Positions 47,281 to 54,669 of a stretch of DNA of 64,000 bases are shown here, one piece after another; the first letter of the stretch is position 1, and every line of letters begins with the position of its first letter. The position numbers and the translations under genes are program-made. The DNA is taken from positions 186,001 to 250,000 of the forward strand of contig NZ_SMZR01000001.1 in NCBI RefSeq assembly GCF_004358665.1, read 5' to 3'. Source of the DNA: Jeotgalibacillus sp. S-D1 (GTDB taxonomy: Bacteria; Bacillota; Bacilli; Bacillales; Jeotgalibacillaceae). The notes beneath the pieces are model-generated. The model was not told where the DNA came from, did no database searches, and was given only the letters and a program-made list of their open reading frames with translations.

Positions 47281-47745
47281 CTATTTCTCATATTCTTTTT
47301 CAGCTCCGTCTTCATGGGTAATTTCTATTTCAATGGATTGAAAACCATCTTCTACTTCAAAGTCTTCCATAACCCTTTTGATAACTTCCTCATCAGAAGT
47401 CTCAGCGTTAATATCCAGAGAGCTTAAAACAGGTTCTATTTCCTGGTATGCTTCGTCACCTGAAAGCAGCAGCATATTGCGCTGGTCTTCATATAAGGCT
47501 TTAACAGTATCTTTTTCCATATAGGAAACCTCAAAGTCATTTTCAGTACCTTCGTAATCAACTTCCATCTCAAATTTTTTAAGTGAAATAGATGGGGAAG
47601 TATCCGATTCGCCGTTTGCTGTTTCTGTTTGTTTTTCCTCTGCTGAAGCAGCCGGTTCTGACACTGTTTCATCTTCCCCGCCGCTGCAAGCTGTCATAAA
47701 AGCAATTGAGACAGCAATTATTAATGATATCAACCATCTGTTCAT
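47281..47745 (-). CDS. YusW-like lipoprotein
   Basis: 154 residues, ATG after GGAGG. Lipoprotein signal: charged MNR, hydrophobic LISLIIAVSIAF, and MTAC lipobox (Cys20). A Ser/Glu/Thr-rich linker (about 21-50) follows, then a globular part (about 52-154) whose pattern (LKKFEMEVDY, MLLLSGDEAYQEIEPVLSSL, VMEDFEVEDGFQSIEIEI) resembles what I remember of B. subtilis YusW. Very acidic. Function unknown; exposed on the outer face of the membrane. Not present between thrS and infC in B. subtilis. Confidence 0.75.
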   Translation of the reverse strand: MNRWLISLIIAVSIAFMTACSGGEDETVSEPAASAEEKQTETANGESDTSPSISLKKFEMEVDYEGTENDFEVSYMEKDTVKALYEDQRNMLLLSGDEAYQEIEPVLSSLDINAETSDEEVIKRVMEDFEVEDGFQSIEIEITHEDGAEKEYEK

Positions 47746-47874
47746 AAAAATTCCTCCAATATTTTTATAATACTTATGCTTCCTTATTTCCTTTTTTAAA
47801 TGTTTTAAACAAATTGATGTTGCAAGGCGCCGATTCTTCTGTTATGATCAAACATGTTGATTAACCAAAAGGGA

Positions 47875-47903
47875 TTGACAAGCCCTTGTGATTAGATTAC
47901 AAT
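47875..47903 (+). promoter_or_regulatory. Strong promoter of infC-rpmI-rplT
   Basis: TTGACA, 17-base spacer, TACAAT: nearly consensus. Start predicted near 47910. Confidence 0.85.
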
Positions 47904-47909
47904 TACAAG

Positions 47910-48070
47910 AGTGAATTGAATACAAGTTTTGTGGTAAAAGTAGAGGCAACCCGCTTCTCACCTGATTGGCGCTTTTTGACAGCTGCTAATAGGTAACACG
48001 TGATCGTATTGTACAAGTATGTATGATAAACACTGGATGCGGGAGACAATTAAGTTTCCGGCTTTTTTTG
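47910..48070 (+). ncRNA. L20-type leader of the infC operon
   Basis: The 240-base leader before infC carries paired segments and ends its first part with a terminator-like hairpin (GCGGGAGAC around AATTAA with GTTTCCGGC, 48039-48062, followed by seven T to 48068). In Bacilli this operon is controlled by ribosomal protein L20, which binds the leader and favours termination. Position and terminator fit; the L20 binding helix itself was not modelled. Bases 47746-47874 before the promoter hold nothing I can identify. Confidence 0.7.
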
Positions 48071-48147
48071 TGTGATCATTTAGATAAGGTTGCACAGATA
48101 CTTACACCCAAATCGTATTCGCGACATCAATCCGGAGGTGGATTACT

Positions 48148-48663
48148 ATTAGCAAAGATGCATTATTAAACGAAGGTATTCGTGCACGTGAAGTACGTCT
48201 GATCGATCAAAATGGTGAACAGCTTGGGATTAAATCCAAGAATGAAGCTTTGGAGATTGCAGCTCGTGTAAACCTTGATGTAGTACTTGTTGCTCCGAAT
48301 GCAAAACCGCCAGTAGCGCGTATTATGGACTACGGCAAGTTCAAATTCGAACAGCAAAAGAAAGACAAAGAAGCGCGTAAAAATCAAAAAATCATTAATT
48401 TGAAGGAAGTGCGCCTAAGCCCGACCATCGAAGAACATGATTTCAATACAAAGCTTCGCAATGCCCGCAAGTTCCTTGAAAAAGGAGATAAAGTAAAAGC
48501 ATCCATTCGCTTCCGCGGACGTGCAATTACGCATAAGGAAATCGGACAGCGTGTACTTGAGCGTTTTGCTGAAGCATGCAAAGACGTTTCCACCGTTGAA
48601 ACAAAGCCTAAAATGGATGGCCGAAGCATGTTTCTCATGCTGGCACCAACGAACGAAAAGTAA
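48148..48663 (+). CDS. infC: Translation initiation factor IF-3 (ATT start)
   Basis: 171 residues starting at ATT 48148: GGAGGTG ends 7 bases before it and the N-terminus then reads (M)[17 protein letters not shown], matching family IF-3; the first ATG (48250) would remove 34 conserved residues. IF-3 binds the 30S subunit and rejects wrong start codons, and ATT starts on infC are known to give autoregulation. N-domain (1-75), linker [14 protein letters not shown]-domain with [16 protein letters not shown] and [17 protein letters not shown]. Confidence 0.95.
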   Translation: MSKDALLNEGIRAREVRLIDQNGEQLGIKSKNEALEIAARVNLDVVLVAPNAKPPVARIMDYGKFKFEQQKKDKEARKNQKIINLKEVRLSPTIEEHDFNTKLRNARKFLEKGDKVKASIRFRGRAITHKEIGQRVLERFAEACKDVSTVETKPKMDGRSMFLMLAPTNEK

Positions 48664-48685
48664 TGTTTTAAGGAGGATAATACTC

Positions 48686-48874
48686 ATGCCAAAAATGAAA
48701 ACTCACCGCGGATCAGCTAAGCGTTTCAAAAAGACAGGATCTGGAAAGCTTAAGCGTTCACGCGCGTTCACAAGTCACCTTTTCGCTAACAAATCAACAA
48801 AAGCTAAACGTAAACTACGTAAAGGCTCAACGGTTTCAGCTGGCGATTACAAACGCATCAAGCACATGATCTAA
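48686..48874 (+). CDS. rpmI: Ribosomal protein L35 (bL35)
   Basis: 62 residues from ATG 48686 with AAGGAGG. Small, basic 50S protein: [20 protein letters not shown] then [18 protein letters not shown] and DYKRIKHMI. About four residues shorter at the C-terminus than the usual 66. Middle gene of infC-rpmI-rplT. Confidence 0.96.
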   Translation: MPKMKTHRGSAKRFKKTGSGKLKRSRAFTSHLFANKSTKAKRKLRKGSTVSAGDYKRIKHMI

Positions 48875-48919
48875 TTTAAAACTAAAAAAAGCACAACGAT
48901 TTATTAGGAGGTTATTAAT

Positions 48920-49279
48920 ATGCCACGTGTTAAAGGTGGAATCGTTTCACGTAAACGTAGAAAAAGAGTTCTTAAACTCGCTAAAGGGTATTACGGTTCA
49001 AAACATACTCTTTATAAAGTAGCTAATCAACAGGTAATGAAGTCAGGAAACTATGCTTTCCGTGACCGTCGCCAAAAGAAACGTGATTTCCGTAAGCTAT
49101 GGATCACTCGTATCAATGCAGCAGCCCGCACAAATGGTCTTTCATACAGCCGTTTAATGCACGGACTTAAGCTTGCTGGTATCGAAGTAAACCGTAAAAT
49201 GCTTGCTGAACTTGCAGTTGCTGACGACAAAGCATTCGCTCAATTGGCTGATGCTGCGAAAGATCAACTTAACAAGTAA
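48920..49279 (+). CDS. rplT: Ribosomal protein L20 (bL20)
   Basis: 119 residues, the standard length. Binds 23S rRNA early in 50S assembly and represses its own operon through the leader. Begins [20 protein letters not shown], with the conserved [19 protein letters not shown] and [21 protein letters not shown] ahead, terminator behind. Confidence 0.98.
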   Translation: MPRVKGGIVSRKRRKRVLKLAKGYYGSKHTLYKVANQQVMKSGNYAFRDRRQKKRDFRKLWITRINAAARTNGLSYSRLMHGLKLAGIEVNRKMLAELAVADDKAFAQLADAAKDQLNK

Positions 49280-49288
49280 GCTATATCT

Positions 49289-49317
49289 GGGCTGTCCTTA
49301 GCGGGGCAGCCTTTTTT
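49289..49317 (+). terminator. Terminator of infC-rpmI-rplT
   Basis: GGGCTGTCC and GGGGCAGCC (with wobble) around TTAGC, then six T. Confidence 0.88.
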
Positions 49318-49324
49318 CATTATT

Positions 49325-49388
49325 CCAGCGTGTCGCTGAGCTTCTGCAGCGAAAATCAACCGCTGCTAGTTACAAAGCTGTTTTTATA
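49325..49388. repeat. Short repeat remnant
   Basis: CTGCAGCGAAAATCAAC, then AGTTACAAAGCTGTTTTTA. This matches the AATCAAC ... TAACAAAGCC end of the Bacillaceae repeat. Confidence 0.35.
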
Positions 49389-49404
49389 AAAGGGGGCGTG
49401 GAAA

Positions 49405-49686
49405 GTGAATGGAATACCGATTGATTTTATTTTTCTTATTTATCTTGGCATTATGTCTATTATCGGCTTCTTTACTATGAGGGCAGACAAAGAACGAGCG
49501 AAAAAAAATCAATACAGGATTGCAGAAAATACTTTATGGGGAATTACCATTCTTGGAGGAGCAGCAGGCACTTACTTCGGGATGAAAACATTCCGTCATA
49601 AAACAAAACGGCCTGCATTTAAATTTGGCCTGCCATTCTTTTTTCTCGTTTACCTTATTCTCATTGTATTCCTCCTTATTAAATAA
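49405..49686 (+). CDS. ysdA: YsdA, DUF1294 membrane protein
   Basis: 93 residues, GTG start after AGGGGGCG. Two or three membrane segments (IFLIYLGIMSIIGFFTM, TLWGITILGGAAGTYFGM, FFFLVYLILIVFLLI) and the DUF1294 signature MRADKERAKKNQYRIAE ... MKTFRHKTKRPAF. Function unknown. After rplT as in B. subtilis. Confidence 0.9.
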   Translation: MNGIPIDFIFLIYLGIMSIIGFFTMRADKERAKKNQYRIAENTLWGITILGGAAGTYFGMKTFRHKTKRPAFKFGLPFFFLVYLILIVFLLIK

Positions 49687-49744
49687 CCTGTCATGCTGGA
49701 AAATAAAAATCTGATACACTAGTAATTGAAAGGACGTGAGGAAC

Positions 49745-50230
49745 ATGCTCGATTGGGAAAAATTGTATCGTATGCAGCTTGAGCTGGATACTTTTATTGA
49801 AAAAGAAAAGGATTTAGAGAAAGAATCGCTCTTTGATAAAAAAGTCGTAGCGTTATTTGTTGAACTGGGAGAACTAGCTAATGAAACACGGTGTTTTAAG
49901 TTTTGGAGCGATAAAGCGCCCTCAGAACGCTCCATCATTTTAGAAGAATACGTAGATGGAGTTCACTTCCTGCTATCACTCGGTCTTGAGAAAAATCTTC
50001 GGTATAACCTGACGGCAATATCAGCAGGAGAGGATTTATCTCTGCAGTTTAAACAAATTTACGGAGCGATTCATGTATTTGCTCAATCGCCTGTACAGGA
50101 AACGTACAATGCTCTTTGGAATCAATACCTTTCAATTGGTAAGAACCTGGGGTTTAATGAACAGGAAATTATTGAAGCATATATTGAAAAAAATGAAGTA
50201 AATGTGATCCGTCAGAAGCAGGGATATTAA
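49745..50230 (+). CDS. Dimeric all-alpha dUTPase-like NTP pyrophosphohydrolase
   Basis: 161 residues from ATG 49745. All-helical, belonging to the dimeric dUTPase (dUTPase_2) family that shares its fold with MazG. Metal ligands: [19 protein letters not shown] gives the E-x2-E pair and [15 protein letters not shown] the E-x2-D pair. Hydrolyses dUTP (or related nucleotides) to the monophosphate, limiting uracil in DNA; the exact substrate is inferred. B. subtilis has a different gene (ysdB) between ysdA and ysdC. Confidence 0.82.
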   Translation: MLDWEKLYRMQLELDTFIEKEKDLEKESLFDKKVVALFVELGELANETRCFKFWSDKAPSERSIILEEYVDGVHFLLSLGLEKNLRYNLTAISAGEDLSLQFKQIYGAIHVFAQSPVQETYNALWNQYLSIGKNLGFNEQEIIEAYIEKNEVNVIRQKQGY

Positions 50231-50361
50231 AAACACGGAAGTGTTACAGAGATTTTCGGATCCCCTCAATACTTGGAATGAAACCACTTTCAATTTGTTT
50301 TGTGAATGAAATGGGGCAATGGTATAATTTTAAGTGCAACAATATTAGGGAGGCGAAATTT

Positions 50362-51453
50362 TTGTCGAATTTACATTTAAATGAACAATTAACGATGCTT
50401 AAGGATTTGACGGATGCAAAAGGAATACCGGGTAACGAACGTGAGCCGCGGGAAGTCATGAAAAAATACATAGCACCATTTGCTGATGAAACAACGACAG
50501 ATGGGATCGGCAGTTTGATTGCAAAAAAAATCGGTAAAGAAGATGGACCAAGGGTAATGGTCGCAGGTCACCTGGACGAAGTTGGGTTTATGATTACGCA
50601 GATTGATGATAAAGGATTCCTGAAGTTTCAAACCGTCGGCGGATGGTGGTCTCAGGTTATGCTGGCACAGCGTGTAACCATCGTGACAAAAAAAGGCGAT
50701 ATTACAGGTGTTATCGGTTCAAAGCCGCCTCATATCCTGCCTCCGGAAGCACGCAAAAAACCGGTGGATATTAAAGATATGTTTATTGATATCGGTGCCT
50801 CTTCAAGGGAAGAAGCAGCAGAATGGGGGGTTACACCGGGTGACATGGCAGTTCCTTATTTTGAATTCACAGTAATGAATAATGAGAAGATGCTGCTTGC
50901 GAAGGCATGGGATAATCGAATTGGGTGTGCCATTGCAATCGATGTATTCCGGTCACTTAAAGGTGTGGATCATCCAAATGAAGTGTTTGGAGTTGGTACG
51001 GTTCAGGAGGAAGTCGGCCTGAGAGGTGCGAGAACGGCTGCCACAGTAATTAAGCCTGATATAGGAATAGCTGTGGATGTTGGAATCGCAGGTGATACTC
51101 CGGGCGTTACATCGAAAGAGGCTTCTTCAAAAATGGGTGATGGTCCGCAAATTATTTTGTATGATGCATCAATGGTCGGCCATAAAGGATTGCGGGATTT
51201 TATTACGAATATTGCAGATGAGCACGGCATTCCTTATCAATTTGACGCCATTGCCGGCGGAGGCACAGATGCCGGTTCAATCCATTTAGCTGCTAATGGG
51301 GCTCCATCTATTGCTATTACAGTTGCATCACGCTATATTCATTCTCACGCAGCGATGATTCATAAGGATGATTATGAAAATGCTGTAAAATTAATTGTTG
51401 AGGTTATTAAAAAACTTGACCGGGATACAGTAAACTCCATTACATTCGAATAA
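50362..51453 (+). CDS. ysdC: M42-family aminopeptidase YsdC
   Basis: 363 residues from TTG 50362 (GGGAGG 8 bases before); 28 further upstream codons are excluded. Dinuclear metal aminopeptidase forming large tetrahedral particles in this family. Ligands and catalytic residues: His in [13 protein letters not shown], Asp in [13 protein letters not shown], Glu pair in [10 protein letters not shown], Asp in [12 protein letters not shown], His in [15 protein letters not shown]. Prefers Glu/Asp or Leu residues in relatives. Terminator follows. Confidence 0.93.
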   Translation: MSNLHLNEQLTMLKDLTDAKGIPGNEREPREVMKKYIAPFADETTTDGIGSLIAKKIGKEDGPRVMVAGHLDEVGFMITQIDDKGFLKFQTVGGWWSQVMLAQRVTIVTKKGDITGVIGSKPPHILPPEARKKPVDIKDMFIDIGASSREEAAEWGVTPGDMAVPYFEFTVMNNEKMLLAKAWDNRIGCAIAIDVFRSLKGVDHPNEVFGVGTVQEEVGLRGARTAATVIKPDIGIAVDVGIAGDTPGVTSKEASSKMGDGPQIILYDASMVGHKGLRDFITNIADEHGIPYQFDAIAGGGTDAGSIHLAANGAPSIAITVASRYIHSHAAMIHKDDYENAVKLIVEVIKKLDRDTVNSITFE

Positions 51454-51464
51454 ATTGATTGTGC

Positions 51465-51506
51465 GGCTCTATCTCTAATTGGTATGATGAGATAGAGTCT
51501 TTTTTT
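51465..51506 (+). terminator. Terminator of ysdC
   Basis: GGCTCTATCTC pairs with GAGATAGAGTC (one G-U), then seven T. The next gene's AAGGAG follows almost at once. Confidence 0.88.
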
Positions 51507-51523
51507 GGAAGGAGATACCAAAA

Positions 51524-51976
51524 ATGATTATTTTTGAATATGTATTAATTTTTCTTGCTGCGGCAACCCCCTGGCTTGAAATTGCTCTTGTTATCCCGCT
51601 TGGAATCGTAAGAGGACATTCCCCGTTCCTGGTCATCCTTATCGCGTTTCTAGGGAATATGCTCACAGTTGCGTTGCTTGTTGTAATGTTTGAGCGGGTG
51701 AAGGAATACTTTGCGAAAAAGGCAAAGGGCGAAAAACCTAAAAATAAACGGCAGCAGAGGGCTGCACGCATTTGGAATAAATATGGCCTGCCTGGATTGG
51801 CCATGCTCGGTCCGATATTAATCGGCACCCATATCGCCGCTTTTATCGGTATGAGTCTGGGAGCTGAAAAAAGATGGACCCTCATCTGGTCTACGATCAG
51901 TATTTTAGTATGGTCGCTGATATTTGGAATAGCAACCATGATGGGCTTTGATTTTTTCGTAAGAGAACAGGTTTAA
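51524..51976 (+). CDS. Small multidrug export family membrane protein
   Basis: 150 residues. Four membrane segments (IFEYVLIFLAAATPWLEIAL, VILIAFLGNMLTVALLVVMF, LPGLAMLGPILIGTHIAAFI, IWSTISILVWSLIFGIATMM) with a basic cytoplasmic loop KAKGEKPKNKRQQRAARIW. Belongs to the Sm_multidrug_ex family; despite the name, no transport function is established for most members. AAGGAG 7-8 bases before the ATG. Its place between ysdC and sspI is not one I know from B. subtilis. Confidence 0.8.
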   Translation: MIIFEYVLIFLAAATPWLEIALVIPLGIVRGHSPFLVILIAFLGNMLTVALLVVMFERVKEYFAKKAKGEKPKNKRQQRAARIWNKYGLPGLAMLGPILIGTHIAAFIGMSLGAEKRWTLIWSTISILVWSLIFGIATMMGFDFFVREQV

Positions 51977-51979
51977 TCT

Positions 51980-52045
51980 TATTGGCTTGATAACGTGGAT
52001 GTTGATTACTGCTGAAGGTATTCAACAGAGCTTACTTAAGCTGAA
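51980..52045. repeat. Short repeat remnant
   Basis: TTGGCTTGATAACGTGGATG, then TTGATTACTGCTGAAGGT: the GGCTTxxTTAA ... GTTGATT end of the Bacillaceae repeat, degraded. Confidence 0.35.
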
Positions 52046-52050
52046 AAACA

Positions 52051-52082
52051 AAGACAGCTGACGATTATTCGCCAGCTGTCTT
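52051..52082. terminator. Terminator of sspI (minus strand) shared with the convergent gene
   Basis: AAGACAGCTG and CAGCTGTCTT, perfect 10 bp around a 12-base loop. On the minus strand it is followed by TTGTTTTT; on the plus strand by CATTTTT. Confidence 0.8.
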
Positions 52083-52087
52083 CATTT

Positions 52088-52297
52088 TTAATGCTGCAAT
52101 CCTGTTTCCAATGTTTGAATCATTTGATCGCGGTCTTCCTTTGAGCTTTTATTCCATATAAGCTCAAACAAAACACCAAGACCCGGAAGAAGATGCTCTT
52201 CCTGGCGTTCAATTGAATCGACAATGGTTGCTTCTAGTTCTTGGGGAGAATTATCCTTTACGTTATGAATAACTGTTTTTCGGATATTTAAATCCAT
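52088..52297 (-). CDS. sspI: Small acid-soluble spore protein SspI
   Basis: 69 residues, ATG preceded by AAAAGGAGG. Minor spore protein of the SspI family, synthesised in the forespore. Starts MDLNIRKTVIHNVKDN and has the conserved HLLPGLGVLFELIWNKSS core. In B. subtilis it is also next to ysgA. Forespore (sigma-G) control is expected, but I could not assign a convincing promoter. It is direct evidence of a spore-forming lineage. Confidence 0.94.
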   Translation of the reverse strand: MDLNIRKTVIHNVKDNSPQELEATIVDSIERQEEHLLPGLGVLFELIWNKSSKEDRDQMIQTLETGLQH

Positions 52298-52412
52298 GGT
52301 TAAAACCTCCTTTTAAATTAGAGCTTTTTTATTTTCTCCAGTGAAGCCCTTTTTTATCCCTGGGTGCTTGTATATAATAAAGAAATCGAATGAAGATGAA
52401 AGAAGGAATACA

Positions 52413-53177
52413 ATGAATTTTTTGCAATCATTACAAAATCCGCATGTGAAAGCATGGAAAAAACTTTCCACAAAAAAAGGACGCGATCAATCAGGGTTAT
52501 TTTTAGTTGAGGGTTTTCATTTAGTGGAGGAAGCACTCAAATCCCGGGCTGAGGTACAGGAAATCATTGTCCGTGAGGGAACGGAACTTCCAGCCCATTT
52601 TTACATTGACACGATTGACATAACGACGGTTACCGATGAAATAGCGCAGGCTATTGCGGAAACTGAGCATACACAGGGTGTATTTGCGGTATGTAAACAG
52701 GAGTTGCAGGACTTTCCATCACTGGGGGCACAGCGCATTTTGCTCATAGATTCCGTTCAGGATCCAGGGAATATCGGTACAATGATTCGTACCGCAGATG
52801 CTGCTGGAATGGATGCAGTTATTTTAGGAAAAGGTTCTGCTGATCCTTATAATGCAAAGGTGCTGCGTTCCGCCCAGGGAAGTCATTTTCATCTGCCCAT
52901 AATCAAAATGGATCTGCAGCCGGTTATTGATGATGTGAAAAAGCGTGAGATTGCCGTTTACGGGACCTCTTTAGAAGGGGGCAGATCCTATACATCAATT
53001 GAACCGGGAGCTCCTTTTGCATTAATAATGGGAAATGAAGGATCAGGCGTTAAACAGGAATGGCTTGAGCAAACGGAACAAAATTTGTTTATTCCTCTCT
53101 TTGGTAAAAGCGAGTCACTAAATGTTGCCGTCGCCTCAGGTGTGCTGTTATACCATTTAAGAGGACAATTGCAATAA
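52413..53177 (+). CDS. ysgA: TrmH/SpoU-family RNA methyltransferase (YsgA)
   Basis: 254 residues from ATG 52413. 2'-O-methyltransferase of the SPOUT class acting on rRNA or tRNA. N-terminal substrate-binding domain (about 1-90, NPHVKAWKKLSTKKGRDQ), then the knotted domain with motif 1 DPGNIGTMIRTADAAG, motif 2 LIMGNEGSGV and motif 3 IPLFGKSESLNVAVASGVLL. The target nucleotide is not evident. Upstream of pheST as in B. subtilis. Confidence 0.92.
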   Translation: MNFLQSLQNPHVKAWKKLSTKKGRDQSGLFLVEGFHLVEEALKSRAEVQEIIVREGTELPAHFYIDTIDITTVTDEIAQAIAETEHTQGVFAVCKQELQDFPSLGAQRILLIDSVQDPGNIGTMIRTADAAGMDAVILGKGSADPYNAKVLRSAQGSHFHLPIIKMDLQPVIDDVKKREIAVYGTSLEGGRSYTSIEPGAPFALIMGNEGSGVKQEWLEQTEQNLFIPLFGKSESLNVAVASGVLLYHLRGQLQ

Positions 53178-53183
53178 AAGGGT

Positions 53184-53211
53184 TTGAAACATGCCTAAAG
53201 TAGTTTATACT
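53184..53211 (+). promoter_or_regulatory. Promoter of pheST
   Basis: TTGAAA, 16-base spacer, TATACT; it lies just after the ysgA stop. Confidence 0.65.
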
Positions 53212-53224
53212 AATAACGAATTAA

Positions 53225-53487
53225 TATTAAAAACACTGACGGAGAAAAGTAGCCAGGTATGACCATTTAGAGAGAGCTGCCCCCAGACTGAAAGGGCGCT
53301 TATGGAAGACTTGAGTGAAGTTCACCTCCTGAGTTGACATCGGGACCACAAGCTTTTGTGTAAAGATGCTCCGGCTGCGAATGGCCGTTATCCAATGATG
53401 AGTGAGCAGATTTTTATGCTAACTAGGGTGGTACCACGGAATTCAAAGCGCTTCGTCCCTAACCTTTAGGGGGGAAGTGCTTTTTTG
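53225..53487 (+). ncRNA. T-box leader of pheST, specifier TTC (Phe)
   Basis: Stem I region 53235-53340 includes GAAGTTCACC, where TTC at 53321-53323 sits in the specifier position. The T-box core AGGGTGGTACCACGG begins at 53425. The terminator is AAAGCGCTTCGTCCCT (from 53455) with AGGGGGGAAGTGCTTT and a T run to about 53486. It should read uncharged tRNA-Phe. Confidence 0.92.
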
Positions 53488-53489
53488 CG

Positions 53490-53560
53490 TTCTTTTTTAC
53501 TTGTTGGCTTTGTTAAACGTGACTGTTGATTTCCCCAGAAGACTCAACGGTATACAAAAA
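53490..53560. repeat. Short repeat remnant before pheS
   Basis: TTGTTGGCTTTGTTAAACGT, then GACTGTTGATTTCC: the well-preserved left end of the Bacillaceae repeat family, truncated. Confidence 0.5.
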
Positions 53561-53611
53561 ATTTAACAAACCTAAACACTTAAACGAATCATTAAAAGGA
53601 GGAATCATGAT

Positions 53612-54655
53612 ATGGAAGAGAAATTAAAACAGCTTCATCAGGAAGCGTCGGAAAAAGTTAAACAATCAACAGAACTAAAAGAATTAAATGAAGTTCGGGT
53701 TGCTTATCTTGGTAAAAAAGGTCCGATTACGGAAGTATTAAAAGGGATGGGAAAGCTTTCAGCTGAGGAACGTCCGAAAATGGGCGCTCTAGCCAATGAG
53801 GTTCGTGATTCCATTGCAAGTGCCATTGAATCCAAGCAGCAGGCACTTGAAGCAGCTGCTATTGAAAAGAAATTAGAGCAGGAAACCATTGATGTAACGC
53901 TGCCTGGACTTCCTGTTAAAGTGGGAACACACCATCCGCTAACGAGTGTGATTGAAGAAATTGAAGACTTGTTTATTTCAATGGGATACAAAATTGAAGA
54001 AGGGCCGGAAGTGGAAAAAGATTATTATAATTTCGAAGCACTTAATCTGCCCAAAGGCCACCCTGCAAGGGATATGCAGGATTCATTTTATATCACAGAG
54101 GATATCCTGCTCCGTACTCATACATCGCCTGTCCAGGCAAGAACGATGGAGCGCCACGGGGGTAAGGGGCCTGTAAAAATTATTTGCCCTGGTAAAGTGT
54201 ACAGACGTGATAATGATGATGCGACTCACTCGCATCAATTTATGCAGATTGAAGGGCTTGTCGTTGATGAAAATATCAGGATGAGTGATTTAAAAGGAAC
54301 CTTGAATTTGTTCGCTAAAAAATTATTTGGAGAAGAACGTGAAATTCGTCTGCGTCCAAGTTTCTTTCCGTTTACAGAACCATCTGTGGAGATGGATATT
54401 TCATGTAAGATATGCGGCGGCAAGGGCTGCAGCGTATGTAAAGGCACAGGATGGATTGAAATTCTCGGAGCTGGTATGGTTCATCCGAATGTACTTGAAA
54501 TGGCAGGATTTGATTCTGAAAAGTACACCGGTTTTGCTTTTGGAATGGGACCTGAACGAATTGCGATGCTGAAATACGGAATCGATGATATCCGCCACTA
54601 CTATACAAACGACTATCGTTTCTTAACACAATTTGGCCGTGCGGAATTTAACTAA
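53612..54655 (+). CDS. pheS: Phenylalanyl-tRNA synthetase alpha subunit
   Basis: 347 residues, ATG with AAAGGAGG. Catalytic subunit of the (alpha-beta)2 class II enzyme. N-terminal coiled coil (about 1-85) that binds tRNA-Phe, then motif 1 [20 protein letters not shown], motif 2 around [19 protein letters not shown], and motif 3 [20 protein letters not shown]. Followed by pheT after 14 bases. Regulated by the Phe T-box. Confidence 0.97.
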   Translation: MEEKLKQLHQEASEKVKQSTELKELNEVRVAYLGKKGPITEVLKGMGKLSAEERPKMGALANEVRDSIASAIESKQQALEAAAIEKKLEQETIDVTLPGLPVKVGTHHPLTSVIEEIEDLFISMGYKIEEGPEVEKDYYNFEALNLPKGHPARDMQDSFYITEDILLRTHTSPVQARTMERHGGKGPVKIICPGKVYRRDNDDATHSHQFMQIEGLVVDENIRMSDLKGTLNLFAKKLFGEEREIRLRPSFFPFTEPSVEMDISCKICGGKGCSVCKGTGWIEILGAGMVHPNVLEMAGFDSEKYTGFAFGMGPERIAMLKYGIDDIRHYYTNDYRFLTQFGRAEFN

Positions 54656-54669
54656 AAGGAGGTAATGAC

